A stretch of DNA of 50,958 bases from Fragilariopsis cylindrus CCMP1102 (Eukaryota > Bacillariophyta > Bacillariophyceae > Bacillariales > Bacillariaceae): the NCBI GenBank assembly GCA_900095095.1, contig FMBT01000225.1:1-50958 (forward strand), in the 5' to 3' direction. The notes under the pieces are model-generated. The model ran no database searches. It worked only from the letters and a program-made list of their open reading frames with translations, and was not told the origin of the DNA. Shown piece after piece: positions 22,738 to 35,038 of the stretch. Positions within the stretch are counted from its first letter, which is position 1, and every line of letters starts with the position of its first letter. Made by a program: the position numbers and the translations under genes.

Positions 22738-23115
22738 CCACGCGGAGATTTATTTAAGCGTTTGCTAGATCACCCGGCATAAATGATGACGTATTCAGGA
22801 GATCTTTTCTCTGTTGAACCTTGTATTAATATCGTATCCAGGGGAATAGAGTTGTAATAGGAATAGCGACTCCTATAGACGCTAAGATAAGATAGCTCAT
22901 AATAACTTTAGACATTAGTTAATAACCAAAGCTTACTATATATTGTAGCTCAACAATAACAGTACTGTATTAATCGACTCGACTCGGCTCAATAAATAGT
23001 ATAGATATTCTCGTACTCGTCTCCCGGCCTTTCTTCAGTCGTTTTATTTATTTATTTATTTATTCCCTATTGTGTAACTTCAGCCTTCGATCATCGCCTA
23101 ACGCTATATACCATT
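22738..23115. promoter_or_regulatory. Upstream region of the glycosyltransferase-like gene
   Basis: About 380 bp between the element and the ATG at 23116. It holds a (TTTA)n run at 23044-23062 about 55 bp before the start. No other motif was assigned. Confidence 0.4.
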
Positions 23116-24955
23116 ATGGTGAATGTGAATCTGAATCAGACACAACCATCATCATCCGCATCATCATCAGCATCAGCATCAGCATCAGCGATGGTGATGA
23201 TGTCGATGACGAAGAATAAAACAAAGACAAGATCAAGATTTAATATTATCATTGGTATAATATTTTTACTTATTATTTGTAGTATAATTTTTAATAGTAA
23301 TAATCTACCAAGAATATCAAATATTATTAATACTAATATGAATACGAATAGTATGTCAACGTCAACGTCAACGTCAAAGTTTACATCAACGTACAATAAT
23401 AACATCAACAACAACAACAACAACAGCATTGACGATAAAACGAATTCAGGACTAGATTCAGGATCAGGATCGCAAAGATCAGACACAGATTTATTAGGAT
23501 CACAACAGTTACCAAACGGATTACAATGTGATGTTAGTGGAACATATCATTATAGTAATGGAAGATATCATTACTATAAAAATAGTTCTGACTTTCGTAA
23601 TTCACAAAAACAAAAACATCAAGCCGTACTACAATCACCTGTACAACTGCAAGACGGAGGAGGAAAACAATCTAGACAAGTCCAACAATCAAAAGTATCT
23701 GGACTAGTTGGATTATATGGTACTATGTATTGTGTTACTGGTACAGATGCATATATATTAAAAGGTTTTTTACCAGTAATACAATATTTAAAAAATGGAT
23801 TAAATATACCAAATGCTAATATAAGAGCACAACAAAGAGAGTTACAGTTACTGTCACAGTCACAAAAGCTGTCACAACAAGAACAGTCCAAAATCAATGG
23901 GCACTAGCAACAGATCAACATTTATGTCAAAATAGTAAAGCATTACAATCTATATTACCATTCTTTGATGTTATTATTATATTATCACCTAATGAAGTCG
24001 TTGATAATGAGGACATAACAATGATCATCGAATATTAAAAAGAAACGAGAATAAATTTGGTACTGGATCACGTGAAGAATATAAAGATAAAGAAATGTTA
24101 CGTCAAACAAGAATATATAAAGTAAAAGGTTTTGAGGAAGGTCCATATCCAATAACAATATTTATTGATGTTGATATGATACCATGTAACAGTCATTTTG
24201 CGGTGACATTAATTAATAAAACTATGAATGATCAAAATAATAATTATATTGACAATGCACCCAATAATGACAATAACTCACATAATGAACAATATAAATT
24301 AGTACCATTTGATATTGCATTAACAAGTAAAGATGGTGGTATTGATGCTGGTAGTTTTAATAGTAGTGGTATTGATGCTGGTACAAGAACAAGAACAATA
24401 AATTATAATAATAATATTCAAAATATTAATACGAATCATTTTAAAGCAATACCAAAGAAAAATAGAAGACATGATATACAACAAGATTATAATTTACATA
24501 ATACAGCATGTGTTATATTAAATATGAATAGTCATAAAACAAAAGAATTACTAAAAAGAAATAAAGAATTATTTATAAGTTCCAAAAACCCAAAATATAT
24601 ACATGATCAACCAAGTTTAGGTAAAATTATGTACACTATGATGTTAGAATCAAAATTACAAGCTACTAATAGTGCTACTACTAGTGCTTCTAGTGTCAGC
24701 AATAATAATAATAATGACGTATTAAAACATATTGATATGGATGATAAATTAGTATGTAGATCTGGGACGAATAATAAGCGTCCTGTAACTTGTGATTATC
24801 ATAAGAAAGATGATAAGGATAAGGATAATGATAACGAAAGCGATGTTAAAAAAAGGATACTCAGGAAGAAGAAAAATAATAATAACAATAATAAAGGTAA
24901 AGTGGTTGAAGATGAAGAAACGTATTGTCTACTTGCACATAAAATTGAAATGTAA
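23116..24955 (+). CDS. Type II membrane glycosyltransferase-like protein, frameshifted
   Basis: Likely Golgi/ER membrane enzyme. Residues 42-59 (FNIIIGIIFLLIICSIIF) form a signal anchor after a basic KNKTKTRSR stretch, giving a lumenal catalytic domain. After a Ser/Thr/Asn-rich stem, the first frame carries GLVGLYGTMYCVTGTDAYIL up to 23907. One shift near 23890 continues as QWALATDQHLCQN and FFDVIIILSP; another near 24030 continues into 24095-24955. That frame holds the DxD motif FIDVDMIPC (24161-24187), then HNTACVILNMNS and a DQPSLGKIM segment, which are the typical donor-binding and distal motifs of GT8-like nucleotide-sugar transferases. Donor and acceptor are unknown. Asn-rich inserts are local. 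The C-terminus after 24800 is Lys/Asp-rich and may be affected by a frame error. Confidence 0.68.
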
Positions 24956-26649
24956 TGTAACAATGTTAAATTGTACATAGGCCCCACCTATGTCTGTAAA
25001 AGTAAATGTTGTGAGTTACTTACAACCAGTTGAAGTCGAAACACGAATAAGAGAAGCGTATTCGGCAAATGATGTTACGAATAACGTTGTGTACAAAGTT
25101 ACCGTTTACCAGAATACCAAAAGACAACAAAAAGCCCTGATTACGAGAAGCACATATCTCTATCTCTTATGGACGTGGACTTTCGCGACAAGGAAAATTA
25201 TCAACGGGCATATTGGACGTGTTTTTTCGAAAAATCCGACCATGTGTGTCTTTTTCTAAAAGAGATTTTAAGTAGTTAAAACAGTACCAATTTAAACCAC
25301 GCTTCTTCGTACCGATTATAAGTAACAAGCGCTTTCTTTTGAATCCACTCTGGTGTGAAACAGACCAGTATGAATGGAGATTCGATCCATTGTTTCCCCC
25401 ATTGTCATGTGTTAGTAAGGAATTTTCCTTCTTTCGCTGCATAGGTGCGCAATAAATCACAATTTTAAACTTTGATACGAATTGAATCTTTTGCAATTTT
25501 TGACTGTATGGTGGTAGCTCTACCACACAATAATACCTAGCAGCCCACACATTAAGTTGGAATCCTTTGATTTGTGTGGGTTAGATGGTGTTGTGTGGTT
25601 TACTAGCCACCATACAGTAACAAATCCTAGAAAAAAATGGTACTTTACTGCAATACTGCGGTTATAGGGTCTAAAACGGTCCGTGCGCGGACGGGCTAAT
25701 GTCACACAGGGAGAAAAACTGAACGTTGCTGGATGTGAATTGATCAGTCAGTTCGAGATGGTTGTTGTTGTTGTGTTTTTGAAAAAGAACAAATAATCTA
25801 GTAGTATTGTATTGCCTCTTAGATAACTTAGATAACTTAGATAACTTAGTGGTGACGGTGATGGTGATGGCGATGATGATGGTGATACATCATATACCCC
25901 ATTAATAAAAATGTCTCGTAAACAATATTCATAAAATTATAACGATAATGAGAAATGATCATCCTGGTCGGATCTTTATTGAAGGAGGTGCTTCTTGATT
26001 TGAATGCACGACATGGCATGGCATGGCATGGCATGGCATGCTTCGATGAAAAATACCTAACGTAAACTGACAGTAGAATTCAAAAATAGACGGATCAGAC
26101 GGATAACAGAACATGACACACATACAGTATACAATGCAACTGATAAATAGAAGAAGGCACTTTCATTTATCGGAAGGTATATTACTGTGTTGAGATATTC
26201 CCACACAAACGTAGACGTCAACCATGAAAACTTATGCTACTGTGAATACAATATACCGAGGACGCATTAGATACTGAGGACGAGGATGGGACAGAGCGGT
26301 AGGTGTCCTATAAATCGAACATCAGAAAACGGGTAACAAATCGCATCATACAATTTCGATCGAACGATCATGCGATATGATATGGTGCTCATCATGATTT
26401 TTAAGTTTATCATATTATAGGTCATGTTATTCTGTATTACTATCTATTTTATCCTACTATTGAGGAAAGTGAGTAAGTGTGTAGTTTTAGTATATTTAAT
26501 ATTCAAATGGAATGTAATATATGTAATTGTAGTGTAAAATTTAATTTGTCGTTCTCTGTCTCGTTGTTTTCTCTATCTTTTTCTGTAATGTGCAATATGT
26601 ACAATATGATGTTTACCCCCTTCTAAATGAATTAAAACTGGAGAAAAGT
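24956..26649. other. Intergenic, no supported gene
   Basis: It contains overlapping ORFs at 24990-25259 (+) and 25167-25550 (-) without recognisable domains. There is a GGTGAT-type run at 25849-25886 and a GGCAT array at 26013-26039. The last 250 bp should contain the 3' UTR of the minus-strand VWD/PAN gene. Confidence 0.45.
26013..26039. repeat. (GGCAT)n pentamer array
   Basis: Five GGCAT units follow a CATGACAT context, so the edges are partly palindromic. Confidence 0.85.
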
Positions 26650-29570
26650 TTAGATGGGAGGAGTATTGCTTTGGCATGCACATTGAATCTCATATGTGTA
26701 CTTGACAACACCATAATCACCCCCGTCGTATTCATCGGGTGGTTGACAACACGTATGAACAGCGGTATCAGCCTTTGCATACAATTTGATGAAAGAATTT
26801 GGCTTTCTTGATACAAAGTAGATATCAACAAGTGCAAATGGAGTTACTCCAGGAAATTCAATACATGCTGCCCGAATTTCTGGTGCATCTGGATCACATC
26901 CACTCTTGGTGCTAGGCATGGATTCACAGCGTGCTTCATTTGCATATCTCCCGGTCTTTTCTTGATAACGAACAAAAATATCAGCTTCATCAGCAAAAGC
27001 ATTATACACTCTAAATTTGACAGAACGACCGAGATTGACATCCACATCCTTCACATCCTCCAGTTCGATCCCATAAATGAGATCACATGGTAATCTATCA
27101 TGAGATTTTCGAACTAACGAAACGATGCCTTTATCAGAAGCTGGACATACAGAATCGCCAGTAGCAGCCATGTATCTCTCGCCAGTAGCAGCCATATATC
27201 CGGTATCGTCACAAAGTCCTTGGGGTTGTTGTACAGGCATGCTGGGCTGTGTAGTACCTGGAGATAAAGTCGGAGCAATGACATTCGGGATCGGTAACGT
27301 TGGAGGTAGAGTGGGCGCATTGGTCGGGATTGCCGTTGGAGGTAGAGTGGGCGCATTGGTCGGGATTGCCGTTGGAGTTAAACTCGGCGATGATGTTGGA
27401 GGTAGAGTGGGCGCATTGGTCGGGATTGCCGTTGGAGGTAAACTCGGCGGTAACGTTGGAGGTAGAGTGGGCGCATTGGTCGGGATTGCCGTTGGAGGTG
27501 AACTCGGCGATGATGTTGGAAGTAGAGTGGGCGCAATGGTTGGGGTTGCCGTTGGAGAACCCGGCGGTGATGTTGGAGATAGAGTGAGGGTATTGGTCGG
27601 GATTGCCGTTGGAGGTGAGCTCGGCGGTGATGTTGGAGGTAGAGTGGGCGCATTGGTCGGGATTGCCGTTGGAGGTAAGGTCGGCGGTGATGTTGGAGGC
27701 AGAGTGGGCGCAATGGTCGGAGTTGCCGTTGGGACTAGGGTAGGAGCCAAAGTAGGCGGATTGGAGTATATGATATCATCTGGATCGTCTGGTGGTCCAA
27801 TTAGCTCGACGATTTCATCAATCACATTATCAATGGAATTGCAACCACCAAAGCAACACTCAACCTGACAAGAATGAATGAAAACTGGAGACATACCAGC
27901 GCATTTTTCAAGAATTTTGTTTGCAGAAATTACACAATTTTCATCATAGACGCTGAATTCCTGGTATTCTTGCTCGAAACACTTGTGATCTTCATACGTT
28001 GTTCCTTCTGGGTAAATCATAAGAGAATCTTCTTGTGATACGCACCAATTTTGACAATAATCAAATGCGCCACTGCCGACTACATCGTTGATTTCTAATG
28101 TTTCTCCGTCAACGTTTGTCCAATCATTTGTTTGGTTACCGTCTGGTGAGCCGAATAGTCCCACGCTATATTCTGCAAATTGTTCCTGTTCATCACTAGG
28201 GAGACACACCCAGAAAGCCCAATGACAAGAAAAGAGCTCACCACTATGAAAATAGGAAGAGAAGAAAGAACACGAGGAAGCCGTTTAGGTCGATGATAGT
28301 TATATGAAATGAGATAATGAATACCATTGAAGTGATACAATACGATACGAGTACGCTTTGTTTTACTTACGGTCCATCTCCGGCAGTTTCGAGAAGACTT
28401 TCTGACGTCTCACCACTCTCGGTCCTATGACTTATACGAATCTTATTCAATCCTTCCAATTTTACATAATTACCAGAGGATAATTCCCCATATAAAAATC
28501 CATCATCCGGTACATTTGAGATATCTTGCAGTACACCATCTAAATAAAACCAGAATGGACAGACATCTTTTCCACTATCAGTCCCCTCACCATTACCAAA
28601 ATATCTTGCAAAAGGATATTCCGTGGTATTTTCTGTTCTTGCTAATTCTATTCCACACTTGTGAACAGGACCTGCGACACTTCTACTCCAACTTTTTGGT
28701 GTCTCTGTGTACAACGAGTCTATATCTTGTGGATGACATCCTCCATCAGCCCAGTAAGAAAATTGTGTACATAGATCGATTGATTCACACCGTTCACGAC
28801 ATGCTTGTAACGTAGGTTCAGAAGATCGTCCATGGCCAGGCATATTCCATGGTGTGTAGTGGAACCCAACAAGACATCCTTCCTCTGATGGAATTAAACC
28901 ATCCTGAATCGAAAAATCGGCTAAATTTAAACGAAGTAGGTAGGTAAGTAAGTAAGTAGGTAAGTAAAGCATCACCAACATTTACACTCATGCACGCACA
29001 CACACACACACACACACACAAGATTTTACGTACGGAAGGAAAATTGCAAAGTAGGCGCAGTATCATTCGTTGACAAGATATCAATAATAATATCGTTTGG
29101 TGACCTATTGATGTATAGCGGATAAATAGAGAGAGAGAGAGAAGAGAGAGAGAATCAGTGAGTGAGAAAGTGTTGTACAATGGAATGATAGACAAAGGGA
29201 TACACCAACAAGGGGTAAGGTGGTCTATCTTTACGTACGACGCAACTGGATATTTTCCCATCCAATAACCTTCTTCATCTCTTCAGTTCCGACTGAGATA
29301 AAATGTCCCTGGACGTGAAAAAGATGATTCTTCATCAAAGTGAACAAGCCTTCACCTTGACAATCATACGCTAATCCATCGCATGTAATCATATGTGGAT
29401 CACCCCACATCCCACAAATCGCACCGTTGCATGATCCATTGTTTCCTCAAAATTATCTACGTAACCAATTTCATATTCTGCGTTCAATCCTCGTAAGACG
29501 ATGCTGAGGCTGCATCGCCAACAAGTAAAGCTAAAACGGCAAAGATGAACGATCCTTTGATCTTCAACAT
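26650..29570 (-). CDS. Secreted VWD / PAN-apple / PT-repeat surface protein, four exons
   Basis: The model is complement(join(26650..28243,28371..28920,29034..29104,29239..29570)); total length is a multiple of three. Junction phases agree (C|CC at exons 2-3, CC|T at exons 3-4). Donors are GTACGT, GTACGT and GTAAGT. Exon 1: signal peptide MLKIKGSFIFAVLALLVG, then the VWD start CGMWGDPHMITCDG and CQGEGLFTL, with compensating frame shifts. Exon 3: a PAN/apple-like insert (CLVGFHYTPWN, CRERCESIDLCTQFSYW, HPQDID). Exon 4: the VWD end (CHWAFWVCLP, VGLFGSPDGNQTNDW) and a Cys-rich stretch. It continues with about 150 residues of PT-rich 20-mer repeats and a C-terminal domain ending CCQPPDEYDGGD...VKYTYEIQC, of the kind recurrent in diatom proteins. 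It is probably a cell-surface or matrix protein. No membrane anchor is seen at the end. Confidence 0.82.
27157..27204 (-). repeat. 24-bp coding duplication
   Basis: Two adjacent copies of TCGCCAGTAGCAGCCAT-containing 24-mers encode the doubled peptide YMAATGERYMAATGD. Confidence 0.85.
27293..27745 (-). repeat. 60-bp minisatellite encoding PT-rich 20-residue repeats
   Basis: About seven to eight copies of a 60-bp unit. Each encodes a variant of PTAIPTNAPTLPPTSPPSLP on the minus strand. All units stay in frame; one or two are shortened by a proline triplet. It forms an extended, probably O-glycosylated stalk between two folded domains. Confidence 0.92.
28989..29020. repeat. (CA)n microsatellite in intron 2 of the VWD/PAN gene
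   Basis: A run of about 15 CA units, followed within the same intron by tetranucleotide GTAG-type repeats (28937-28968). Confidence 0.88.
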
Positions 29571-30921
29571 TGTTGTTGTTGCTTAAGTTGGTACGTACTA
29601 CTATTGAAAAGAAGTATTGAAATAAAAGGGTCACGATTGATGTGAGTAAGGATCCATTTCATACATGCTTGTTCATACTATTCTCTATCGTAGTAAGCAA
29701 GCTGTATTTATTTCGGACGAGCGTTAGAACATTGCTTTATTATAGCTGTAGCTCAGTTGACGGCGAATGCATCGATTAAAGAACAAATCACAACGATATC
29801 CATCTGAAATTTTACAGTCACTATCTTTTGGTAAAGAAATGATTGCTTGTGGATCCAGACAAACGATCGATAAGAGCAGCGACGGAATGGAAGGGGCAGA
29901 CCTTATAAGGTAATCGATCATAGTCAAACATGTGCTGTAGAAGATCAAACTTATCAAGCGAACAACCTATCTATTATCACTATATCTACTGTCGAATAAT
30001 CGTTCTGCCATCATGTCATCGTCAGCGTATAGGCAAATAGTATAAGTCTATTTTGGCATTGTATTCGATAACATTCACGGTACTTACTTCTTTTTTTAAC
30101 GAGATCGATGGTGAGGTAATGCTCGGTGGTTTTAAGGTTTATATTGTAGTTGATATAGACTTTTTGTAAGTTGTAGGAATAGAATTGTAGCAATAGAACT
30201 AATTTTACTGTACTAATGATAGCAAACACAAGAAAATACCACCATTATTTTACCCTATGACCTCTTTCCTCACGAAGGACACAATACTTTTAATCCATTC
30301 AGAACCTCCTTTGCTATTCTTGGTAGTTACTGTATGTACAATTCGCGCTTTATCACTCTAAAAACGGTTTCTGTGATACGACGACACCACGCACTACCAC
30401 GACGACGTCGACGCGAAACGCCATCGGAAAACTTCATTCACGTTTGGTTCTTATCCATTCCCAAATCATTCTTCGGTGATTTAACAATTACTCTATTAAT
30501 TGAGCACTCGTACGGTTTTTGACTGATATTTGTCGTGATGCGACGACGCGCGACTACAGTCGACGTCGACTCACTCGGAAAAACTTTCCTTTAAAAACCG
30601 TCTTAAAATAGAAATCCGTTTGCATATTGAATGACACTTTGTTGACGAAGAATAAAGACGTCACAGCTCCTTCTACTTCAAAGTTAATTTTCATATTACA
30701 GTATTGATAAGGCAATTACGTATGATGAATTAAGCTGTACAGAATTATATACAATGATTTCTTGTGATATGAGTCGTACATAAAGTTATCCATATTTCTT
30801 CCAAAAATAACATCTTAACTTGTTTCATATCCTAACAACACGAACTGCAATACACGTGTACTGTATTACAACATCTCGTCACAACAAACGCAACCAGACA
30901 AAAAAAATTCAATCATCAATC
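29571..30921. promoter_or_regulatory. Divergent intergenic between VWD/PAN and dirigent-like genes
   Basis: 1.35 kb with divergent starts at both ends. It holds a diverged direct repeat rich in GACGACG and GTCGACG (30367-30433 and 30531-30590). No gene is seen; a D-arm-like GTAGCTCAGTTG at 29745 is not part of a tRNA cloverleaf. Confidence 0.45.
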
Positions 30922-32253
30922 ATGAGACTTTCGACAGCCGTAAAGTTCATCATCTTGGCACATACCTGTATTGTTATGTTCCTTCTGTTCTGTGTAAAAA
31001 AGGAGGTATGGGTGATGATCTGCTACTACTACTACTACTATGGTAGGTGGCAGCAACAATGAGAGAATGCTGGCATCATCCTTGTCAAAGGGTTATAACT
31101 ATCGTCGTAACTATATTGCTATTATTGAACCCAGAAACTTTGTAAGCCTTTTCCCAAATGGTCGAGGCATTATTGAGGACATTTTATCTTTTAACGGTGT
31201 TTCTGTTCAGGACAAGGATCCTCAACCATTCTAAATGGTACGTAATATAAATAATTGCGCATATATACATGCACATGCATGAAAGAGGGTGCAGGTGCAA
31301 GTTTCATATGATTATAGCTGATGTCAATATTTAATTACTAACTCTATTTGTTTATCTGTTTGTTTGTTCGTTATACTTGAAGGGAATATATATGATCCGG
31401 CTGATATTGTGATTGTTAATAGATCCAACGATGTTGAGGAGAATGATATAACGGATGAACTCATTGAGTTTTTTGGTACTAAATAGGACGCCTAAGATAA
31501 ATTTGGTGATTTACCGTAAGTCATTTTTCAATATTTTCTGGGCCTTCTTTTACATCGTAACTCATCGTCTTTCTTGCTTTTACTATCCACTTCTTTTGAA
31601 ATTGATTTTTTTGGTGTATAGATTTACTGGTGGCCGCCAACCAAAACAACCAATCCCACCCGGTGATTCAACATTCTTCTACCATGGACTATGTGTTGCA
31701 AATTCAGCTGTTGATGATCCTTCTCCCGGAACTATCCTTCAGTGTCATCGCATTCGTGCAAATTAAACATTTGTTTAGGTGGTGGTGGCTTTAATTGCAT
31801 TGCATTTTATTCTGGCTCTTCATTTGTCTTCAATCTTGAACCGCAGCTAGGGTTGTTACTTTTGAATGGCAATTTTTTGGACAAAGCTGCACCTTCTCTT
31901 CCACCTCCCTTTCCTGCAACAATTATTGGAGGTACAGGAAGGTATGTACGTTTCAAAGAGTAATATTCTGATGGAAAATGCATTTTATCATACCATTTCA
32001 CTAATATAAAATGTTGCTTTTCAATTCTATTTTCTCTATTCCATTTTCCTTATTAAAGCTTTGAAGGGATCAAAGGAACTGTGGATATTGCAACAATCTG
32101 TGGTACAACTGGTCCAACTATCTTGGAAGATTTAACTTCACCTTGCCAGGGGACCGCCATCTACAAGAACCCCAAACGGTCGATGATATCAAGCTTGGTT
32201 TGACGTCCAAACTATCTCTATCAATTAACATGCCTCTCCCTGTTGTACCGTAA
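30922..32253 (+). CDS. Secreted dirigent / allene-oxide-cyclase-like barrel protein, about five exons
   Basis: Likely exons are 30922-31005, 31054-31237, 31383-31515, 31622-31941 and 32059 to 32203 or 32253. Exon 1 is a signal peptide (MRLSTAVKFIILAHTCIVMF) with a GTATGG donor. Exon 3 has NIYDPADIVIVNRSNDVEEN. Exon 3-4 junction CC|A gives LPFTGGRQP, then PPGDSTFFYHGLCV. After one shift near 31765 comes ICLGGGGFNCIAFYSGSSFVF and PATIIGGTGS. Exon 5 completes GGTGS|FEGIKGTVDIATI, the hallmark of the dirigent/AOC beta-barrel (GGTGxFxGxxGxV). Two frames are open after that. One stops at 32203; the other (YLGRFNFTLPGDRHLQ...) stops at 32253 and looks more protein-like. The signal peptide and family suggest an extracellular or lumenal binding protein; the ligand is unknown. 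Confidence 0.65.
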
Positions 32254-32316
32254 TAATAATAATAATAATTTATCAGTCAGTAACTGCTGACCCAAATTTG
32301 TGATAGTAAAACATAG

Positions 32317-32372
<56 letters not shown>

Positions 32373-32887
32373 CATAACAAGAGAGAAAGAGAAAGAAAGA
32401 GAAGAAGTCCATATAAAAAAAAACAAAATATTAACACATACTTGTATAAAATTCTTTTAAAAAAAACCCAAGGTCAATGATAGATTTTTTTTTTGGTTTG
32501 TTTGTAATATTCTGCCTGATCTGTCTTACCTAGCTAGTTTCGATATCAAGTCTTGATCCAAGCGCTGCCACCCTAGCCTAAGCGTTGACCAAGAAATGCA
32601 AAAGAAGGAGCCGTACAATCTATACCCATTTCCTTGTGGGACTAAAGGAGGATTAGAGAAATATTTTAAATCTATTAATTTGTGAGATAAAGATATAGAA
32701 AAAGAGAAGGCTGATTATCATGTATCCTATGTTGTTATACTGCACATCTAATACGACATGTAAAAAATATTTACAATCATGAGTTCCATGAAGATAAATT
32801 ATGGCGTAAAAGAAGGGATGCGTAACGACGATTGTATATTGAAATAACGTAAGTAATACAATACTTCCTGTACATATGTTTATTTAT
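32254..32887. other. Convergent intergenic with (CT)n(CA)n microsatellite
   Basis: It lies between the 3' ends of the dirigent-like (+) and DUF1995 (-) genes. A compound (CT)n(CA)n runs at 32313-32371. No gene seen. Confidence 0.6.
32313..32371. repeat. Compound (CT)n(CA)n microsatellite
   Basis: About 15 CT units pass directly into about 14 CA units. Confidence 0.92.
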
Positions 32888-34956
32888 TTATTTTGTAGCA
32901 TTAGCATTAGCATTAGCATTACATTTTAATAATGCTTGGATACATTCTTGATATGTTGGTTTTGTATCCGAAACTAATGCCAAAATATCTTCTACTGTTA
33001 AACTTGTAGTGGTTGGTGTAGATGTTGTTGTACCATCATTGTTATAAGCTTTATTATCTATACTTTTCGGTGCAGTTGTTGTTGTTATTGGACGTTGTAA
33101 ATATATTTGATATGGTTCATTGTATACTTTAAATATCCAGCCATATAAACCTTTATCTGTAATTGGTTTTAAATATAATATTGGTTCAAAACTTTTATAA
33201 AAATCAAATGTTTTCGCTAATTTTGGAAATATAAATGATGCATAATACCCATCACGTACTTTATCTAATGCACCATTCACAATTATTGTTGGTACTACTA
33301 CATCAACGTTGTCAACGTTGTCATTTGTACATTTTTCATGGAATTTTTTGACATTAATCCAATCTTCCACAGGACCTATATGGTACAGTATCCAATACAC
33401 AGGGGATGGGCAGAGAGAGAGAGAGAGAGCGAAGGAGGGAGAAGTTGGCATCAAACGAACGGTGTAAAGATATATTAGACACGAGACGACCATGACAATG
33501 ACGACAATGATGACAACGACAACAATGATGATGACGACAACGATGATGAGGATACAAGAAGAAGAACAGAAAAAAGTTAGTTGTGATCGCGTGTTTGTTT
33601 TCTGTATACATTGTGTGTATACTACTACTACTACTACTATTTACTGGTAACTTACCACCATTCCCTGGTTGACATACTAAATGTAATGCTGCTGCTTCTT
33701 TGGATGTTAATGTATCTAATGAATTTTCATCACCTAATAATCCTGATGATGGTATTAATGATGTTGAATCATCATCTTTACCGTCTTTATTACTATCGTC
33801 TTTATTATTACCCTTAACAAGTTGATTTGCAAAATTTGCAATTGTCGATCCCCATGGTTTACTATATCCATCATTATCTTGATTATCTTTATTGCTATTG
33901 TTACTATTGTTACTTGTAGTACTAGTACTAGAAGAGAAATAATATTCGGTAACACCTTCAATACTTGTAAATAATGCCGAATTTCTATAACGTTGTCCTT
34001 TCCAATCCTCTTTACATAATTCCACTTCTTTGGTATCAGGTAATATAAACCATACTTTTTTTTCATTTTCTTCTTCAGAATTGTTATCATCGTCCTCTTC
34101 TTTTTCTTTATTAAAAAGTTGTGTATTAAAACTTTGTGCTAATGTTGGTAACCATTCCACACACCAATCACGATTTGCTTCCAATTCTTGTACGTCTTAT
34201 CATACAGAAAGAGAGAGAGAGAACAGAGAGAGAGAGAGCAAGAACAAGAACAAGAAAAGATACAAAGTAAATATGTTTTGGTTAGATCAAAACCACACAT
34301 GCACCCGTTTCGTTTCGTTCCATTTCATTTCGTTTCGACCTACTGATGATAAGATCAGATCGGTTCAGATGTGTGTACATCTTCTTCAGATTCATTCATG
34401 ATTCAAGTCTTTCTTTATTTTAAAACTTACTATCAAAATCATCAAATTGTGTTTTTGATTTTGATCCACCCAATAATGGTGGAAACTCTAATTCAAGTAA
34501 TGTAGGACGACGTTTATTTGAAGTAGTATCATCATCGTCAAGAGGTAATAATGCACGTTGTACTGCAAGTGTTGCTAATTTACGTAATTCACCTTGTACA
34601 TCACATCCTATTGATGCTGATTTATCAAATGGTGATATATCTTTTGGTAATGGTGTTAAATTATTTGAATTAGCATTTGAATTTGAATTTGACATTGACG
34701 TTGATGAAAAAATTAATGATTTTGAACGGTACGACGATGACGACGACGACGACAGCGACGGACGTTGTAGTAAAAATGAGAATGTAGGGGATATATGTAT
34801 CAATGATAATATTGTTAGCAACATAAGAACGAGGCTGCTCCCTGATGTCAATGTCGATGACGATACCAGTTGTCGTTGTCGTTGCTGCTGTCGCTGTCGT
34901 CTATTATGACAACCATAAGACGATAATGATGAGGATAATGATGAAGATGATATCAT
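32888..34956 (-). CDS. DUF1995 protein, probably plastid-targeted, three exons, intact
   Basis: The model is complement(join(32888..33375,33656..34195,34431..34956)): 1554 bp, 517 residues, no frame break. Phase-1 junctions rebuild D-N-V (A|AC) and G-G-P (G|GT). Donors are GTAAGT and GTAAG. Residues 41-56 are hydrophobic and run into SPTFSF (56-61), a signal-peptide plus plastid-transit arrangement with Phe at the expected cleavage site; the 40-residue N-region is long. The DUF1995 body shows LLELEFPPLLGGSK, DWCVEWLP, WFILPDTKEV, CQPGNGGPVEDW, PTIIVNGALDKVRDGYYASF, LYLKPITDKGLYGWIFKVY and EPYQIYLQRP. By family it is a photosynthetic-lineage stromal protein; members such as LPA3 act in photosystem assembly, but a precise role here is not established. 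The Asp/Asn/Ser runs are lineage expansions. Confidence 0.9.
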
Positions 34957-35038
34957 TGTACTTTCGTTGCTGGTAATATCTGTGTGTGTATGTGTGTCCT
35001 GGAATTCAAGTCGACGACGGTCGTATTATATTGATGTT

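Noticed and set aside
25167..25550. 127-codon minus-strand ORF
   Set aside because: No domain, no clear start context, and it overlaps an equally unsupported plus-strand frame.
27125..27868. Plus-strand 247-codon ORF with GRVGALVGIAVGG repeats
   Set aside because: It is the antisense shadow of the PT-repeat exon; the minus strand carries the domain-bearing, spliced gene.
29740..29790. GTAGCTCAGTTG resembling a tRNA D-arm
   Set aside because: No acceptor stem, anticodon arm or T-arm (GTTCGA) can be placed around it.
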